Source of the DNA: Callipepla californica brunnescens
Lineage: Eukaryota; Chordata; Aves; Galliformes; Odontophoridae
DNA: 64,000 nt
Direction of reading: 5' to 3'
Assembly: GCA_023055505.1 (NCBI GenBank)
Contig: JALIRH010000077.1
Location: 310,001 to 374,000 of the forward strand
Shown: piece by piece, positions 26,273-40,800 of the stretch
How the letters are laid out: each line of letters opens with the position of its first letter
How positions within the stretch are numbered: the first letter of the stretch is position 1
Position numbers and translations under genes: made by a program
The notes under the pieces: generated by a model
Told to the model about the DNA's origin: nothing
What the model saw: the letters and a program-made list of their open reading frames with translations, nothing else
The model's database searches: none

Positions 26273-29200
26273 TCAATTAGGTTTAGACATGTTGGCCTTC
26301 TGAAGAGTAAACCCAGCCTGCACCCTTGATGGCATAGTCAAATAATAGGACTGAGTCACTCTTGACATTAGCAAGCAAGGGAATAATTCTGCTTCCAGAT
26401 CAGTATTCAGTAAGAATTTTATGCACGTTTTTCTTTATGTTTATCGCTCTTCATTCTTTTTTGTCCCATTGTAACTTTATCTGTAAGGCAAGCTTCTACT
26501 TCATCCAAATTTTCTCTGCAAGAAAATTTTTCAGAAGCCTGTTGAACCAAGCAGCAAGTTGTACTGAGGTTTCAAGCATCCTTCAGTTTGGTCTCTGTTA
26601 TCAAATACAGAAAAGAAAGCACATATCTCCATAGCCAAAGTCACTCAAGAAAAACTGAAAACAAACCAAGTAATAGGAATTCAACATCCAAAAATAACCA
26701 ACCTCATGTCTGTCATTAGCTGTTCTGTTGCTCTTAGGGGATCACAGTTCAAAAAGGTTATAATCTGTTGCTGTGTGAAAATGATTCGATTTTCAAAGGG
26801 AGAACAGATTTAAGCAATAATTCTAAATGTAAACCACAAATTAGGAGCTGAGAGTTATGCAGGTTTATTACCTGGGTGCATAGGACAACATGATGTTCCC
26901 CTCAAATAGGACATTCCTGGCAGTGGTGGTGGGGACCATTCTTCCTCATCACAAGCTTTCCACAGCTTTGCGACAGATACCATCTGGAACAAGAATGATC
27001 CTGGAGATCACATGCATTGTAATCAGCATTGTAATGTACCAGGAAAGCCATCCCAGCTAACTTCCATTTGCAGGCAGAGCCTAGTGACACTGGTATGATA
27101 CGGTTTCACAGGTGGTCTGGCATTGAGCAAGTGTTGGACTAGAGGCCAACTCTTCTGACCTAAATTGTTTTCTGATCCTAAGCCCCATCCTCCCTTCTTC
27201 AATATACACTTCTTCATGTTCTCAGGTTCTTTGGTTCACTTCCATGTCATGATGGTATGCGAAAAGGAGGTATGGCTTCTTAGTCACCTTCTCTGGAAAC
27301 ACTGCAGTGCAGCCACATGCTGTGTTAGATAAATGCAGTGTGTCCATTCAGCACAAGAGCTGAACTTCACATCCTACCAAGCAGCTTACCTACCACAAAT
27401 CCTGACAACCAGGGGAAGAGGAGGAAATGGCACAGTGGAGTCAGCTTGAGCCACTGCACTGCAGCCTCAGATGAAGTTTCAGATCACTGTTCTTCATCTT
27501 AGAACTGGATAGGAAAGTTGGTTAAGTCAGATAACCTGCATAGAAGAAACCAAGCCAAACAAGCATTCAACCAGATTTGTCCATTTGTTTTTCTGAAAAC
27601 TGCTCCAAATACCACAGCTGGGACATACGGAGTGAGTATAGTCCTAAAGATGAAGAGGTTTCGCATTGGCTTAATGATAGAGGAAATAGCAATCTTTTAA
27701 TTCAAAAATAAGTTTTTAATATGATTAGTTTTCTAGAGCTTTAAAGGGTTACAGATCTGGGTCACTGGGTGACAAAATTTTTTTAAGAGTGCAAGAGATC
27801 ATTTATTTAAGAAAGCACTTTATAAACTTCCCTTTTTTTTCCAAGAAGACAAGTAGGCTTTTCATAAAGAGTAACACAGGCATTAGCTTTCCAGTGCAGG
27901 AGAAACCAGCAATGTTTCCTGGGAAATACAAAGAGCATGATAAATATTAATAAACAGTAAGTATAAAGATTGCAGATGCAGCAGTGGTAACTTTTTCCAG
28001 GTTATCAGTGACAAAATATGTCACCCTGTAATGTATTGGCTAGGCTGACTCACAGCACCTTAGCTTGTAGTAGTCTCTTGTGAGAAAAGCTTCAGTTTTC
28101 ATCCCAAAATGAAGTATTAGCTCTGACTGTAGTCGTGTATTGGAGAGCATCAAATTATAGAACACTCTTCCTCAAAGGCTCACAGTCATCTGGTTTCTAA
28201 CCATAGGTTTAGTTTCTAGCCAAATAGATGGCTCACAAGCACTTCATCTGCAAAATGTAATTAACAGCAGCCCCATGCCCTGGCTTCAGCTTGCTTTAAA
28301 TTAGGCACAGTATTTTTGGCTTCAGGAATAACTGAGGTCTGCATCCAGCAATCAGACAGGGAGATTTTCCAAGCGGCTTTACAGAATGATGAGATGGTGA
28401 TGGGGGAGCAAGTATAGATGCTAAGAGATGCCTGGTGATAAAGCTGCTGAAGTTGAACAGAAGAAACAGGCAAACAGGAGAATGTGGATTTAGGAGTCAC
28501 AGCTGGTGGGGCATGAAATAAGTTTATATTCGTGAGCTCAAAGGGAAGATATATGAAGGCAATCCAAACTTCAGCGAGAGCAGAAGAGTTCCTGAAACAT
28601 CTAGGAAGGCAACAAGTCAGTGATATTTCTCTGCCTGTGCATGCACACTCATACTGTGTCTTTGCAATGGTGGGGAGATTGCAATTCAATCTGGTATCCA
28701 ATGAGCATTTGGGTTTGGGAAGGAAATTGCTGCTAATCAATGGCAGCAAAGGCATGGGCCAGAGGCCAGAGAGGAGTGCTGCACTAATGGGTGAAGCAGA
28801 TGTTGCCAAGGCCATCGCAGAAGCCAGTGGGCCCATGGCCAGAGGTTAGTGGGATCAGCGCAGCCTGGGTCTCCTGCTCAGCAGGCATGGTGATGCAAGT
28901 AGGCTCTGGTAGACCTTGGCCTTCAACTCTACTTCAGGACATCTTCAAAGACAAAAAAAGTGGAGGTTGCTCATCCTCCTCAGGGCTGGAGGAGCTTGGA
29001 AAGCTCAATCTGCCTGCTGCTGTTAACTGGTCCATTTCGAGTCCCTTCAGCAGAGCACCACAGATTTGCAGTTGTGGCTGCCTGTGTTTACAGCTCGGCT
29101 CCTGCTGGACTTTTTTTGCCTAGAAGATCACTCAAAGCCAAAAAAGGAGGAGCAAAGGGCAATGCAAATGCCCAGATATCTTCTCACTCCTGTGAGCCAG

Positions 29201-29832
29201 TCATTGCTTTCAGTCTTATTCATTGCCCATTTTAGGTACATATACATTAAGCTAAGAGATTCAAGTTCATAAGCCAGACAACCCCCTACACAACATCCCA
29301 CCAGCTTTTTTGTTTTGTTTTGTTTTTATTTGTGTTTGTTTGTTGGTTTATTTTCTTTCCATAAAGACATCATTTATCTCTCCACGGTGAGCAATTTTTA
29401 TACTGTTGCCAGATATAGGCCCTGCTTAAGATGAACCCAAGGCAGGCAGAATACAGACAAGGGAAGAACAGATGATGTCGATGCTTGTGTGACATCAAGG
29501 CTGGGCCTGCAAGTGAGGTCTCTCACACCAGCACAGAATGCTACCTCTGAGCAATTGCTGTTCTAGGAAAAGGTACAGCCCTTTCCATTATGTTTATGAC
29601 AAAGACTGTCACGCTGCCCAGAATGAGGCAGTCATAATGAAAAGCCATGTTGCCATGCAAAATTGCTGGCCCAATACTTGTTCCCTAATGCTGTGGTCTT
29701 CTTGCACCTTGAAACCGTTTGAGGAAAAGCACAATTGAGAGATGGTACAGCGATGAGGTGTAGTGTGCAAACTAAAGCTTCAATCCTTTAATCAAAGATC
29801 TAGCAACAAAAGTTGTGAATAGTTTAAGGATC

Positions 29833-29835
<3 letters not shown>
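26273..29835. other. Intergenic, includes longest chance-like open frame
   Basis: No repeat recognised. A 191-codon frame at 28261-28836 (minus) overlaps a 105-codon frame on the other strand; neither shows a domain I know. Confidence 0.6.

Positions 29836-29876
<41 letters not shown>
29836..29876. repeat. A41 homopolymer
   Basis: Longest homopolymer in the window (41 A), followed by GAAGAAGGAAGGA. No poly(A) signal or recognisable retrocopy precedes it, so it is listed as simple repeat rather than a retrotransposed tail. Confidence 0.9.
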
Positions 29877-29878
<2 letters not shown>

Positions 29879-30249
29879 AGAAGGAAGGATAAAAGTTATA
29901 GCTGTAACAAGGAAAAGCTTCAGTAGGTAAGAGTCTTTTTTTCCCGTGACAGAGCACCTTGCCCACATCCAACCACTTATCATCACAGTAAGGCAAACAT
30001 GAGAGCAAAGAGAGCAGATCAACAAGCAAATCTTTGCTTCTGGGCTATATAGATGTTTTCCACCAAGAAGAGACAGCTCATGCTTCTTCACTGCCATGAC
30101 TTTAATTTTTAAAATATCCAGGGAAGTCGTTTAACTGCAAACAAGCCATGGAAAATGTTTGCCTGCTGGAGAGCTTGAGAGAATGACAACAGAAAACACA
30201 TGAGAAACAGGGAGATTTTCTAACACGGCTGCAGCACCACAGCATTAAG

Positions 30250-30310
30250 ATTTTTATTATTATTATTAATTAAAATCAAAGAAGAAAAAAAGAAAGAAAG
30301 AAAGACAAAG
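30250..30310. repeat. (TTA)n and (GAAA)n compound repeat
   Basis: TTATTATTATTATTAAT followed after about 15 bp by GAAGAAAAAAAGAAAGAAAGAAAGA. Confidence 0.85.
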
Positions 30311-31123
30311 GGCAGCAACACAGTGAGGTTTGGTTATTTTATTTTCCCAAGTTCCCCTGCATGCAAACTCTTAGGAAAGAAAACAACCAGCTCCAGCAGT
30401 GGCACACAGAGACATTTTGGTAAGGGCAGTGCAGACTTTTAGGAGCATGCACACAACCATGTTAGCTCTTGCTGTTTGAGCTGCCTCTGAAGCAGCTGTT
30501 AAAACATGCTGTAAGATATCAAAGCAACTCTAATTAACTTCCTGCTCTAGTACTACTTCAAAGTGTTTCAGAGAGATCTCAAACCAGAATTTTCGTAGAG
30601 CAGCTACTAAAGGAAAGGCTCCATTCCAGACTCCAAACACACTTAAGATTCCCCAGTTGATGTTTTTATTTATAAAGCAGGCAAAAAGGCTATATCCATG
30701 AAACATTTCTAGCACACAGCATCACCTACAGCAGCAAAAAGTGGAGTCAACCTCATCCTCCTCCAAACCATCACCTAAAAGCAGATTAGCCAATTTGACT
30801 CTTCTGACTGAAATTATCTTGGTGTTTAACTGCACTTCTTCACCCAAAAAGGTTAAAGCTGTGTAAATGCTCATGCAATTTTGGATTTGAAATACACTTC
30901 CCCACACCTAGATTTTTGACAGATCTGAAACAGTTCACACTGCAGACAGTGAACAACCCACTGTCCAGGGTTAAAATTTATATACATATCGGCTCACCAC
31001 TTTTGATGTCACATCTGGATGATCTTTCCAGATATATTCCCCAGTCCCAGAGGGATGTGAAGACCAAGAGAAAACAGGAGGGAGCTGGGCTCATTGGATC
31101 TGGCCAAGCTCCAAACAGGTTTG

Positions 31124-31140
31124 TTTTTTTTTTTTTTTTT
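31124..31140. repeat. T17 tract
   Basis: Homopolymer, no element body recognised. Confidence 0.85.
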
Positions 31141-31806
31141 GTTTTTGAGTATTCACCATGTTGTTGGCACTCTGCACACCCAGGTTTTCCCAAAGCTTCT
31201 GAACGGTGCCATTTTTTGACTCACCACCACTCTCTTTCTCATTCTTGAGACATATCCTTCTGAGTTTATTTATCCATTTGTTTTGATCTTTTTTGATCAA
31301 AAAGATATTTTCACATATATCCAAGTCTGCCTCCACTCCAGCACACCAGGGTCTCCAGATATTGCACTTAATGGTCCATTTTCTTAGCCTTCAATTGCAA
31401 GAGGAGCATTAATAGCTTCCTCATGTATCTGAAGCTTATTTGCTAAGCCTCTCTCCATTTTCCCATTACACATTATGAAGATCTACACACACAAACCCTT
31501 GCCATGCTTTGTTTCACAATTTTTTTTTCCCAGAAAAGTTGTCATGGTCAAAAATAGAACATTTTTCCATTCTGAAGAACAAGCAGCATTCCTGGGAATA
31601 CAGACAAATACTGTTGGTCAGAAAATTTCTAACAGACATCAGCGCAGTCTGTGAAAAGGCAAATCTGCTCTGATCTCTGATGCGGGAAAGTGTTCCGCAT
31701 CCTTCTTCCACCACTCTGCAGGGTAAGATAAAAAGCAACACATCACTTTCTATGTCTTTCTCCATGAGAAAGTGTTGCAACTCTCCAGAGAGATGGCATG
31801 TAGCTC

Positions 31807-31826
31807 TTTTTTTTTTTTTTTTTTTT
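31807..31826. repeat. T20 tract
   Basis: Homopolymer followed by AAGAGTAAATG, no element body recognised. Confidence 0.85.
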
Positions 31827-34800
31827 AAGAGTAAATGTTTCTTGAATAAATCTAATGCATAAGCCTTATCCTGCCATCACTATGCACAATAATCAACATT
31901 GACATTTTTTTGTCAGGCTTGCATTTTTTATTTCCTATTAGAAAGCACACAGGATTTCACAGAACTGTATAAATTAAAGTTATGTATAATAGTGATTATA
32001 TTTTCTTTCATACCTACAATAGTAAATAGAACTATATAATAGTGAAACCATGTACTACTGAGAAAAGGCTTGTACAGTGGGAAAGTTCTGATGATTTTGT
32101 TTGCTCAGGAAAATTTTCCATGAGTTTACTATGTAATCAATCACAAATCTCTGAATTTGAATTTCCCTGGGAGATGATCTCGGTTTAACTGAATCTGCTT
32201 AGAAAGATTGGTTTTGGTTACATCCATGGAAACATGGAGCTCCATTTTCAAAGGCATCTTTAGTGCTTTAGGAGTCCTCAAGCTCTTTTTCAAAGAGTGA
32301 AGAGAAGGGCAAATCCTAAGTTTCACTGACCTTCAGCTATGCTTTAATCCCTGATTGCCTTCATGCAGGCTTGGATGCTTGGAAATTTTACTGACAATTT
32401 CATTAATCAAATAAGGGCAACCAAACTTGAGCCAGCAGCAAGTTACACACTGACAACAAAAGCAAATGAAGCTAAAAGCTCAAGTCCTTTGACAGCACTG
32501 TGAACAAATAGCAGAAATAACACAACTTAGAGAAAACAAAAGCTTTCCTGAGAATTTCAAGGATAAATGAATAAAACCTTCTAACGTAAGCTGGGCAGGG
32601 CTATCTGGGAGGTCCTTGATGCCCAGTTTTGGTCACTGTCACATCCCTGAAGAGCAAGCAGCTACAGCAAACCAGTACCCTTTAACTCAATGGAAGACCC
32701 CAGTACTGGTCAAACAGATGCGCCCCTGCAATTTCAAGCAGCATCAGCTTCCTTTTGGCTGCCACATTCAGCTTAACTCCAGGCTGATATCCTATCACAT
32801 CAGCTTCCAGCTTGTTGGCAGTGGAGACCTTGCTCTACCAGTCCCTGCACACGTGGGCAGAGTTGGGTGTTACTAGACCTCCACACAGCATTTTCAGAGG
32901 TGAAATATGCTCTTGATCCAATCACTTATGGGGGGAAAAAAGAATAGTTTCCTATTGCATTAGACAAACTTGTGGCCACATTTTACAGAACAGACTGGAA
33001 GATCATTGCAATTAAATTGAATTCATGAGAAATGTTTGCAGCTCATGATTTTGTTCATTGTTATTACCTGTGTGGCAATTTTTCATGCAAAAACATCCAT
33101 CTGAATGGAGAATTCACTACACAAGCCATGGGGCCACCAGCAATATTTGGTGGAGGAGAGGATGAGCTCTGTCCCAGGTTACAGAGGAAAACAGTAGTCT
33201 TGAGTATCAATGGCACCTCACAGAGGACCAATAGCTGAATGTAAGGCACCTGCACGCCAATTGTCACTGAAAGCAGGATGCTCCAGGGGCAGTGTCTATC
33301 ATGGGCATAGGGACATTAAAACCTGAAAATGTCTGTTTTCTTTCTTTGTTTCAAAACAATAGAAAGGGTAGGAATTTTTAATGTTCAAATTATCCATGGG
33401 TTTGGAAAAACACCAGCATCCCAGCCCAACAAACAACTCCGGTAGCCTGGAGGAGGGAGAGAGGCTGGAAAGTACTTAGATGAGGTTGCAGACATCTCTT
33501 GTCGGCTTGACCCATACCAATCCACTAATGGACCTATGAAGAAAGCATTTTGTCTGTGTGGCATATACAGGTTAATTTATTTGGTTAATTTATTCCACGT
33601 TTAATCCAAACAGACAAAAGACTCCTGTGTAAGACCTGGCAAAGGCCAAGCACACACAAGCCCCCATGCAAACCCGGTGGGTTTACGCTTTGTCAGACTC
33701 CAGAGTTTAGGTGAAAGTCAGAGAAGTGTTGGCAAAGACACTTGTTGTATGAAGAAAAAGAAAAAAAAAAACAGGTTGTTTTTTTTTAGTGCAGAGCTGG
33801 TCTTGCACCCAAATCACCTTTCCTTCCACTTCACTTACATGCTTTGATATGAACAAACAGTTGTTATACAAATACAAAACAGAGACCCAGATCAAAACAG
33901 CATGTTTAACTTTGTAATATGGAGTAAAGTTAGCACACACTTGTGAAGAAAGAATGAACAGCAGGCTTCAGATTTGGACGCATTACCAGGATTCCACTGA
34001 AAAAAAAAAAAAACAAAAAAACAAACAGATGGAGACAAGGAAAAGCTACACGTAGAGAGCACAGAGGGGAAAGCACTCACTGGGAGCATGCAATGGGCAA
34101 GGAAAACAGGCAATGCAAAAAATCAGGAGATGGAGCAGGCCATTATTTGGCCTCCACTGTCACATCAAGAAGGGCAAAGCCTGTGCTAAGTGGCCGTGAC
34201 CATGGAGGAGAGAGACATCTGATGGTACTTACCTTGGATTTACTATTCAATGGACCAGGACACAGCTTACACCTGAGGTCATGGGCGTTGGGTATGGCCT
34301 TGTAGTTGGGTAGAGGTTTCTGCAATAAAAGCTCGTAGATCAGGGCCAAATGTCTGCCACCTCCAGGCTGAAGTGGTCCACTGTCAGCATATTTAGGATC
34401 AAAAATCCTTAAAAACGATGCTATGGCTCAAGCTGATGTTGTATACAGAAGTGGCTCTGAATGAGGAAGCCTGAGGAGGTTGGACTGAAGGATTAACAGC
34501 TGTTTTCTTCCAGCCCTGAAGAGGCAGGTACCAATTTGAAGAAAATTAGAACAGCAGCCAACAGAGCTGTTTATTTCTGCAGGGAAGAAGGGAAAAGGGC
34601 TCAAACAAAACAGATTTTTCTCAGGGTCCAGCTGTTCTGCAGCAGCCCCAAAACCTGTGCCAGTTGTAGCAAGTCTGATGCACTGCACCAGAAATCAGAG
34701 TAGGGACTACATCAGCTCACAGTGAACAACCACAGATGAGATAAAAATCAGCTTTTGGCTACAAGTGGAACAAAAGCCTAGCTGCAGCCACAGTGCAGCA

Positions 34801-37800
34801 AGCCTGGAGGATGCAGCTGGGCAATGATCCTGCATGAGACATTCCAGAATCAAAGCAGCAACTGATGGCCTTTAGCAAGGAATATATGCCTGGAGTGTCT
34901 CAGAAACATGGCGAAAAGACGAGAGTGCCAACTCCAACATGAGATAAAAAGAAGTATTAATAGACAGAAGCACTGCTAGACTGTGTCATTATTCAAAACA
35001 TTTATCCAAGAGCAAGTCTCCTAATTAAACTAGTCAATGGGCTTCAATAAGAGAAGTGAACACATGCTTGAGATAGAAAATGATGATTACACTCTTATGA
35101 TGTTAGATTCAACACACAGCCCAAAGAGAAATAGCATTTTTATCAATAATACTGCACTGTCTACATCAACAGCCTTTTTGCCTACACTACACATATAGCA
35201 TAGTATATGTATACACTACCACAGAACTGCATCACTGGCACAACTGATGGCCTGTGGACCCACAGCAGTTGCACGTGCTGGACTCCTGACAAATCAATCC
35301 CCTGGGGAAACCTCACCAAACTGTCACTGACCTGCCGCTAACTACGTCTCTCCAGTCACACAGAGGATGACCCAAAATTGAATGATCTCATGGGAAATGA
35401 AAACTCTGTACAGGACCAGAAGTCACAGCTGCACATTAAGTGCCAAGGCACGATGTATTGGCCATGCAAATCAGTTCTATAAAGATGCTTTTACTGTGGT
35501 ATAAAATGTCAGATTTTTTTTTCCCCATCTTTTAGTACCAAAGTACAGTTTTGCCAAGTGAAGTTCCGACAAGAAGTCCTCAGCCTCTGGAGAAGAGATG
35601 CCTTTGCCAGAGAACCCCAAAATCACAAGTAGCAGAGAAAGGAAGAGGAGGGATTTTCTATCTCTTCCAGTGCAAGAACCAGAAGTGACTAATAGCATTC
35701 TGTAGCAAAGCTCATTAAGGAGATGCTGCTTCTCACTCAAGAGGCTTAGGACCTGTGGAAAGCCTTACCCAAAGAGGCAGTGGGTGCAAAGGGTTACTAC
35801 ATCAGTTTGTGGGGAAACTGGACCTGTGTTTTAAAGAGAAATATATTGAAAATTACTCAATAGTGAAGCAGGCACAGGAAGTCCCAAGTCACTAACTGGC
35901 TTTGGTTACAGGCTGATCTCTTATACATGCATCCTGCTCTTAATCATCTCTGAACAGCCACCTTCAGCCACAGAGATAGGACACCACTTTCAGCAACCAG
36001 AAACCCAAACGGTTGTATGGTTTCATCAATGCATACTCAAAACTGTTATTCTTACTTCTTAAGGCTGTGCAGCAAGAAGCTGAGATTAAAAAGAAAAAAA
36101 CAACACTGTACCAGGCTGCCAAATTCTTGCCAAATTTCAAGTCTGCCTTTGGATTTTATTTGGGTGTTGTTTGGACAAGTGGCATTCTTTACCTCACTTT
36201 CATCTTACCTTGCCTCACCTCCACCTTCCCAGCTCTCCTTGCTGCTATACCAAGCTTGCTTTGTCTGAAGGACTTCAGCTTTTGGAAGAGATAAGTCAGA
36301 GGGCATTAACCAAATACACAATGCTGTAACTATTTCCATCATCAGGTTGTATCTCATCTCCAGGGTCTCTAAATCCTTCAATTAGAAAGTGGAAAGGTAC
36401 CATGTGCTCCACACAGAAGGGAACTGGACAGTACTTCTCAAGCTTTGCTGCACATCAATGCACACAATGTTAAATAAATCACTGTAGCCCAAAGAACAGA
36501 TGTGCAAACAAGCTGAACACCGATGGCTTTTGCCAGAAGGAAGTAACAAGCAGAAACAGGCCCACTTCTGCCATGAGTTACTCTTGCAAGCAGTTTTTTG
36601 GAGAGAAATCACCCAGAGCAGCAAGGAGCAGACTGGGAGCAGCAAAGAAGTAGCCACTGTGCTGATCACCAATTTGTGGGTTTGGAACAGTGTAAGACCA
36701 AATGAGCTCACACACAACTGCTGCAGGAAGCGGGCTAATAGATAAAAAGTTCAGCTGCAGGCACATATCAGATGAACTGGGTATGCTGTTTCATCTGAAA
36801 GAAGGCCATGAACCTAATTAGAAAAAATGCACTCTTTTTAAGTTCAAGGAGTATCAAAGCAGGAACATCAGCTTGCTGCCACCAGCACACCAAATCACAC
36901 CCCGGGCATCTTACCACCAGCAGGTGATTTGATTTTGGCTTGCCCAGACTGCTTCCTCACCCTGCTGATGTGGCCAGCATGTTTCATACCATGGTTTTGA
37001 TGATTATGGTCTGCTCTTTTCTCTTAGTAACTGCTTACTGAGCACTCCTCCTCAAACTTGTTTGCTATATGGACACCTTTTAACAAGTCACTCCTTCCTC
37101 CTGTCACAAAACCTCTTGTAGCTACTGCAGCACAACTGCCACCCAAAGAAAGCATAAGTTAGCAATTACCAGCCTGGTCTGAGCTCTCCCATCTTGCCTT
37201 CTCTCTCCACTTATAAAACAGGGCTGGCTTTGAGATCCCAAACCAATCTCCTTTCCCAGGCACAATGCTCTACAGAGCCAGCAAAGCAGCTCCAGTGCAC
37301 ATACACCTCCCAGTGCTGCCTCTTCCCACTTTACTGGCCGGACTGGACTGCAAGCACCAAGCACAATAAGCACCACAGGGAACACATCCATGCCGGAGAG
37401 CATTCACCCATCCTTTCCCTGGTACTGCAAATGTCAAAGCCCTAAAAGACAAGTCCCACCCTCCTGAAGGAGACCACAGTGGTACTCCTGCATTGCTCTG
37501 AACCTAAATTATCCAAATTTCTTACTCTAGAGTTTATTTAGGGAGGAAAGGACACACAATTTAAGAACCTGACCACTGTGGCTTTCACATGCTACACTCT
37601 GCTTTTTCCCTCTGCTTGAGAGCCTGGCTTTCTCCATCCAAGCCAACCTTACAACAGATGTAACAGCTCAGAAGAGGTTCCTCGATCCTCAGATCTGTTT
37701 TCATTGCAGGCAGTTGTGAAAGAGGACAGGGAAGATAAGAGGAGGAAAACTCTGTCCTAAGAGATATCACAACTCAACCAGGCAAAGCCAGATCAAGGAA

Positions 37801-40800
37801 GGACACCAGTTCTGTTCCAAGCAGGAGGCTGAACTACAGACCCCGCAGAGCGTAAGCAACATTTCCATGATGCTGCAAAATAGTCATCTGTAGGAATGCA
37901 GTATTCTCCTGAGAGCACTGCTCATCCTGCTTCTAGCTGTCACTATTCTTAGTGTTTTACAAGACCAAGAATACCTTCGATAGGCCAATAGTTCAAGTAA
38001 GATCCACTAGCTTGTCTCTGGTAATCAAAACATGATATATAGTGCATACGACCTGAGTCAGCAATCCCAGCCAAGCTCAAGCTCATGGTTTGGGACAACC
38101 AATTAACACATAGGTCCCAACTTCTTGCTCTCAGTCCCAGGAACAGCAGAAGAGACAGGCAAACTAAATGTGGAGAAGCTGGCACCCCAATTTCAGTCTT
38201 TCACAGCCAAGTGGTGGGAATTTGCTTCTACCTGCTTGATTAAGGCAGCAACTGGGCACTGTGGGGAAATGTGAACTACAGGTTGGCATGAAGAAGTCCA
38301 TAATTCCACCAGTATTACCAAATCTGCCAGATGTCGGTCAAGAGGAACTGCCAAAGTTAGGATTTTTATCAATTAAGTAGGTTTTTCATCCTATTTGAAC
38401 GGAAGTTTCCCACTCCTGTCTTATTGCCTCATAATAAAACCACCAAATCTTATCCCCCAGACTGAAAGCGTGCCAGATGGGGGGTGACTACAGCACTGGT
38501 CATAGGATGTTTCTCTGCAAACTCAAGCAAAGAGATTCAGAACTTGAAGTCTCATTGTGCAGAAACTTTGGGTAATGACCTTGATTCTGGGGTGCAGAGG
38601 AGCCTCCAGGGTGCAACAAGATGCTGGAGAGAGGACAAAATCCTCAAGAAGGTCACAAAAGGAGGTCTTTAAGATGGCATAAGAAGAAATGAAGACTTCA
38701 GAAATGATGAAGCAAAGCACTTCCCTTGGACCTGCAGAAAGCAATCTATGTTGCAGGTGTCACTGCTCATGTATTGCGTGCTAATGTAGGACGCCATCCC
38801 GAAGAGACACAGGAGGCAGCAAATTCCCTGGTTCACTATGCAGGGCACAGTGTACAGGCTGTGATCTCAAGTTCTTGCACCAAACATTTCATTCCTTTCT
38901 AGATGAGCTGAGAGCCAGTAGAGCAGACAGCCCTCTGAAGTTCACAGCCTGGCAGAAGCACCTCCTTCCTCTTCTACTCTTCAGTATTAGTCAGTACTTT
39001 CCAACTCAGTGTTTCCCACATTTCCAGCCCATTCACCTTGCAAAGGGTGCCATCGGTCCAAAGCTGTGAACCATCCTGTTTCCATAGTTCAAAGACTTTT
39101 AAAATCAATTATGTCCAAGCCAGCTTCTCTCCAACCTATCTCTCTTTTGAACTTAGCCCTCCAGATGCCTTAGATCTCTCTCAACAGCTATTTTACACCA
39201 TTTTTGCAAAACCTCATTGTGTCTCTCTGAATGTGCTCTACCACTCCTTTCCTTTCACAAGTTCCATGCCTCCACCCATTGAGTTTCTCATTACTGGTGA
39301 AGGCAGTATCACCTTCTTCCATCATAGAGCTAGCTATGTGACACAAGGCAAGTTACCAAGTGGAGAAAAGTCCTCAAAAAAGAAAGCAGCACAACCCTTT
39401 TCGATTCTGTTCTAAGTAATACAACCAATGCATAAACACTTGTCAAGTAGCTAATTCTTTTTTTGTCTCTTTGTTTCTGCAGGTTGCACAATGCAAGTAT
39501 GCATCCACACTGTTCCCATTTGGTTGCATAGAAGTGTGCAGGTTCCCACCACTGAATCAAATGTGCTTGCTGCTCTTGCACAATCCTTACACTTTTCCAG
39601 ATCTATTCCTTGAGAAAAACAGCCTAAAAACATTTCTCCTAGCCATACCTTCAGAGTAAAGCTGAATATAAAGCTGAAATAAAGCTTTTTCACAAGACAG
39701 AAGGGAATATCCTGCCCTATGCTGCAACAAAAACCAGTACCTAAAATGTTTGGAGGCAGAAAAGGAGAGCAGAGAATAGGAAATGCACAGAAGAAACAAA
39801 ACATCGTACAAAGCCTCAAAACACAAGGAGAACGTGCCAAGATGGGGGGTGGAGGGGAGAACAACAAAAACAAGGGGTATTTTTATTATAGTAGCATATA
39901 TCATCACTCATTTCACCAGCAAAATGCCAATTAACTAAAGAAAAAATGAGAAAAAGCATTTAAAACAAGTTTTCTACAATTCTCCCTGCAGAGGTGATCT
40001 GAAACTCAGCCTGCAGCTTTTTTAAAAAAGATCCAGTTAATTATTAACAATCACATTACAGCAGTCTAAAAAGAGATCTGCACAAGGCACGCTGCTGTCT
40101 GCTGCCCCATAAGCAGAACAAAAGGCCCAGCAAGCACCAGCAGCACAGCTGGGCAGGTGATACCACGAACAGCAGGTGCAGGGATGGGCTAAGCACTGGA
40201 ACACGTACCCACAAGCAGCAACAGGGTGAGAATAAACCAAGATGTTCTACCCACATCTCAGCAGCACTTTCCACAGTCTTCATATTAGTACCCCCTTTGC
40301 AGACATCTATGTAGTTAAGGAAGCCACTCAACAAGCTGTATGCTGTCCAGATTGCTTTCCTTAAAGCTTCCCATCCTTCCTTCCTACATCTTTTGACTCT
40401 ATTTCCCTTTCCTGACTGAAAACTTAGCTTACCCAAGAAAGTAATGTGTACGAAAAGATTACATAGCAGTCATTGCTGCTTTACCACAGTGGCGTGAATT
40501 CCTAACTTGTGTCACTCACAAGGAAGGGCCAGATGCAGCTGGCAAGAACTTCCATCAGAAAGTACCAAAAAACACTTCCCACTTCTCTTATTGCTGAAGA
40601 CAGTCATGGCACTAAACATCTAATAGATTTTAGAGATGCTTAGCCAAATTTAACACAGTGCTGACATGAAAACCAGCAGGAAGGAAGGAGGAATAACAAG
40701 TTTCTTCCTGGAGGCTCAAAGGACAACCCCAAACACTGAAGGAAAAGAGCAGGTGTTTCTTAATTTAAAGGCTGAGAAGAAGTCTAACTTGAAAATAGGC

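Noticed and set aside
29400..29876. Processed pseudogene ending in A41
   Set aside because: No coding similarity, no AATAAA before the tract and no target duplication seen.
39451..39873. 140-codon minus-strand frame rich in Phe and Cys
   Set aside because: Reads through pyrimidine-rich DNA, which explains the residue bias; no domain recognised.
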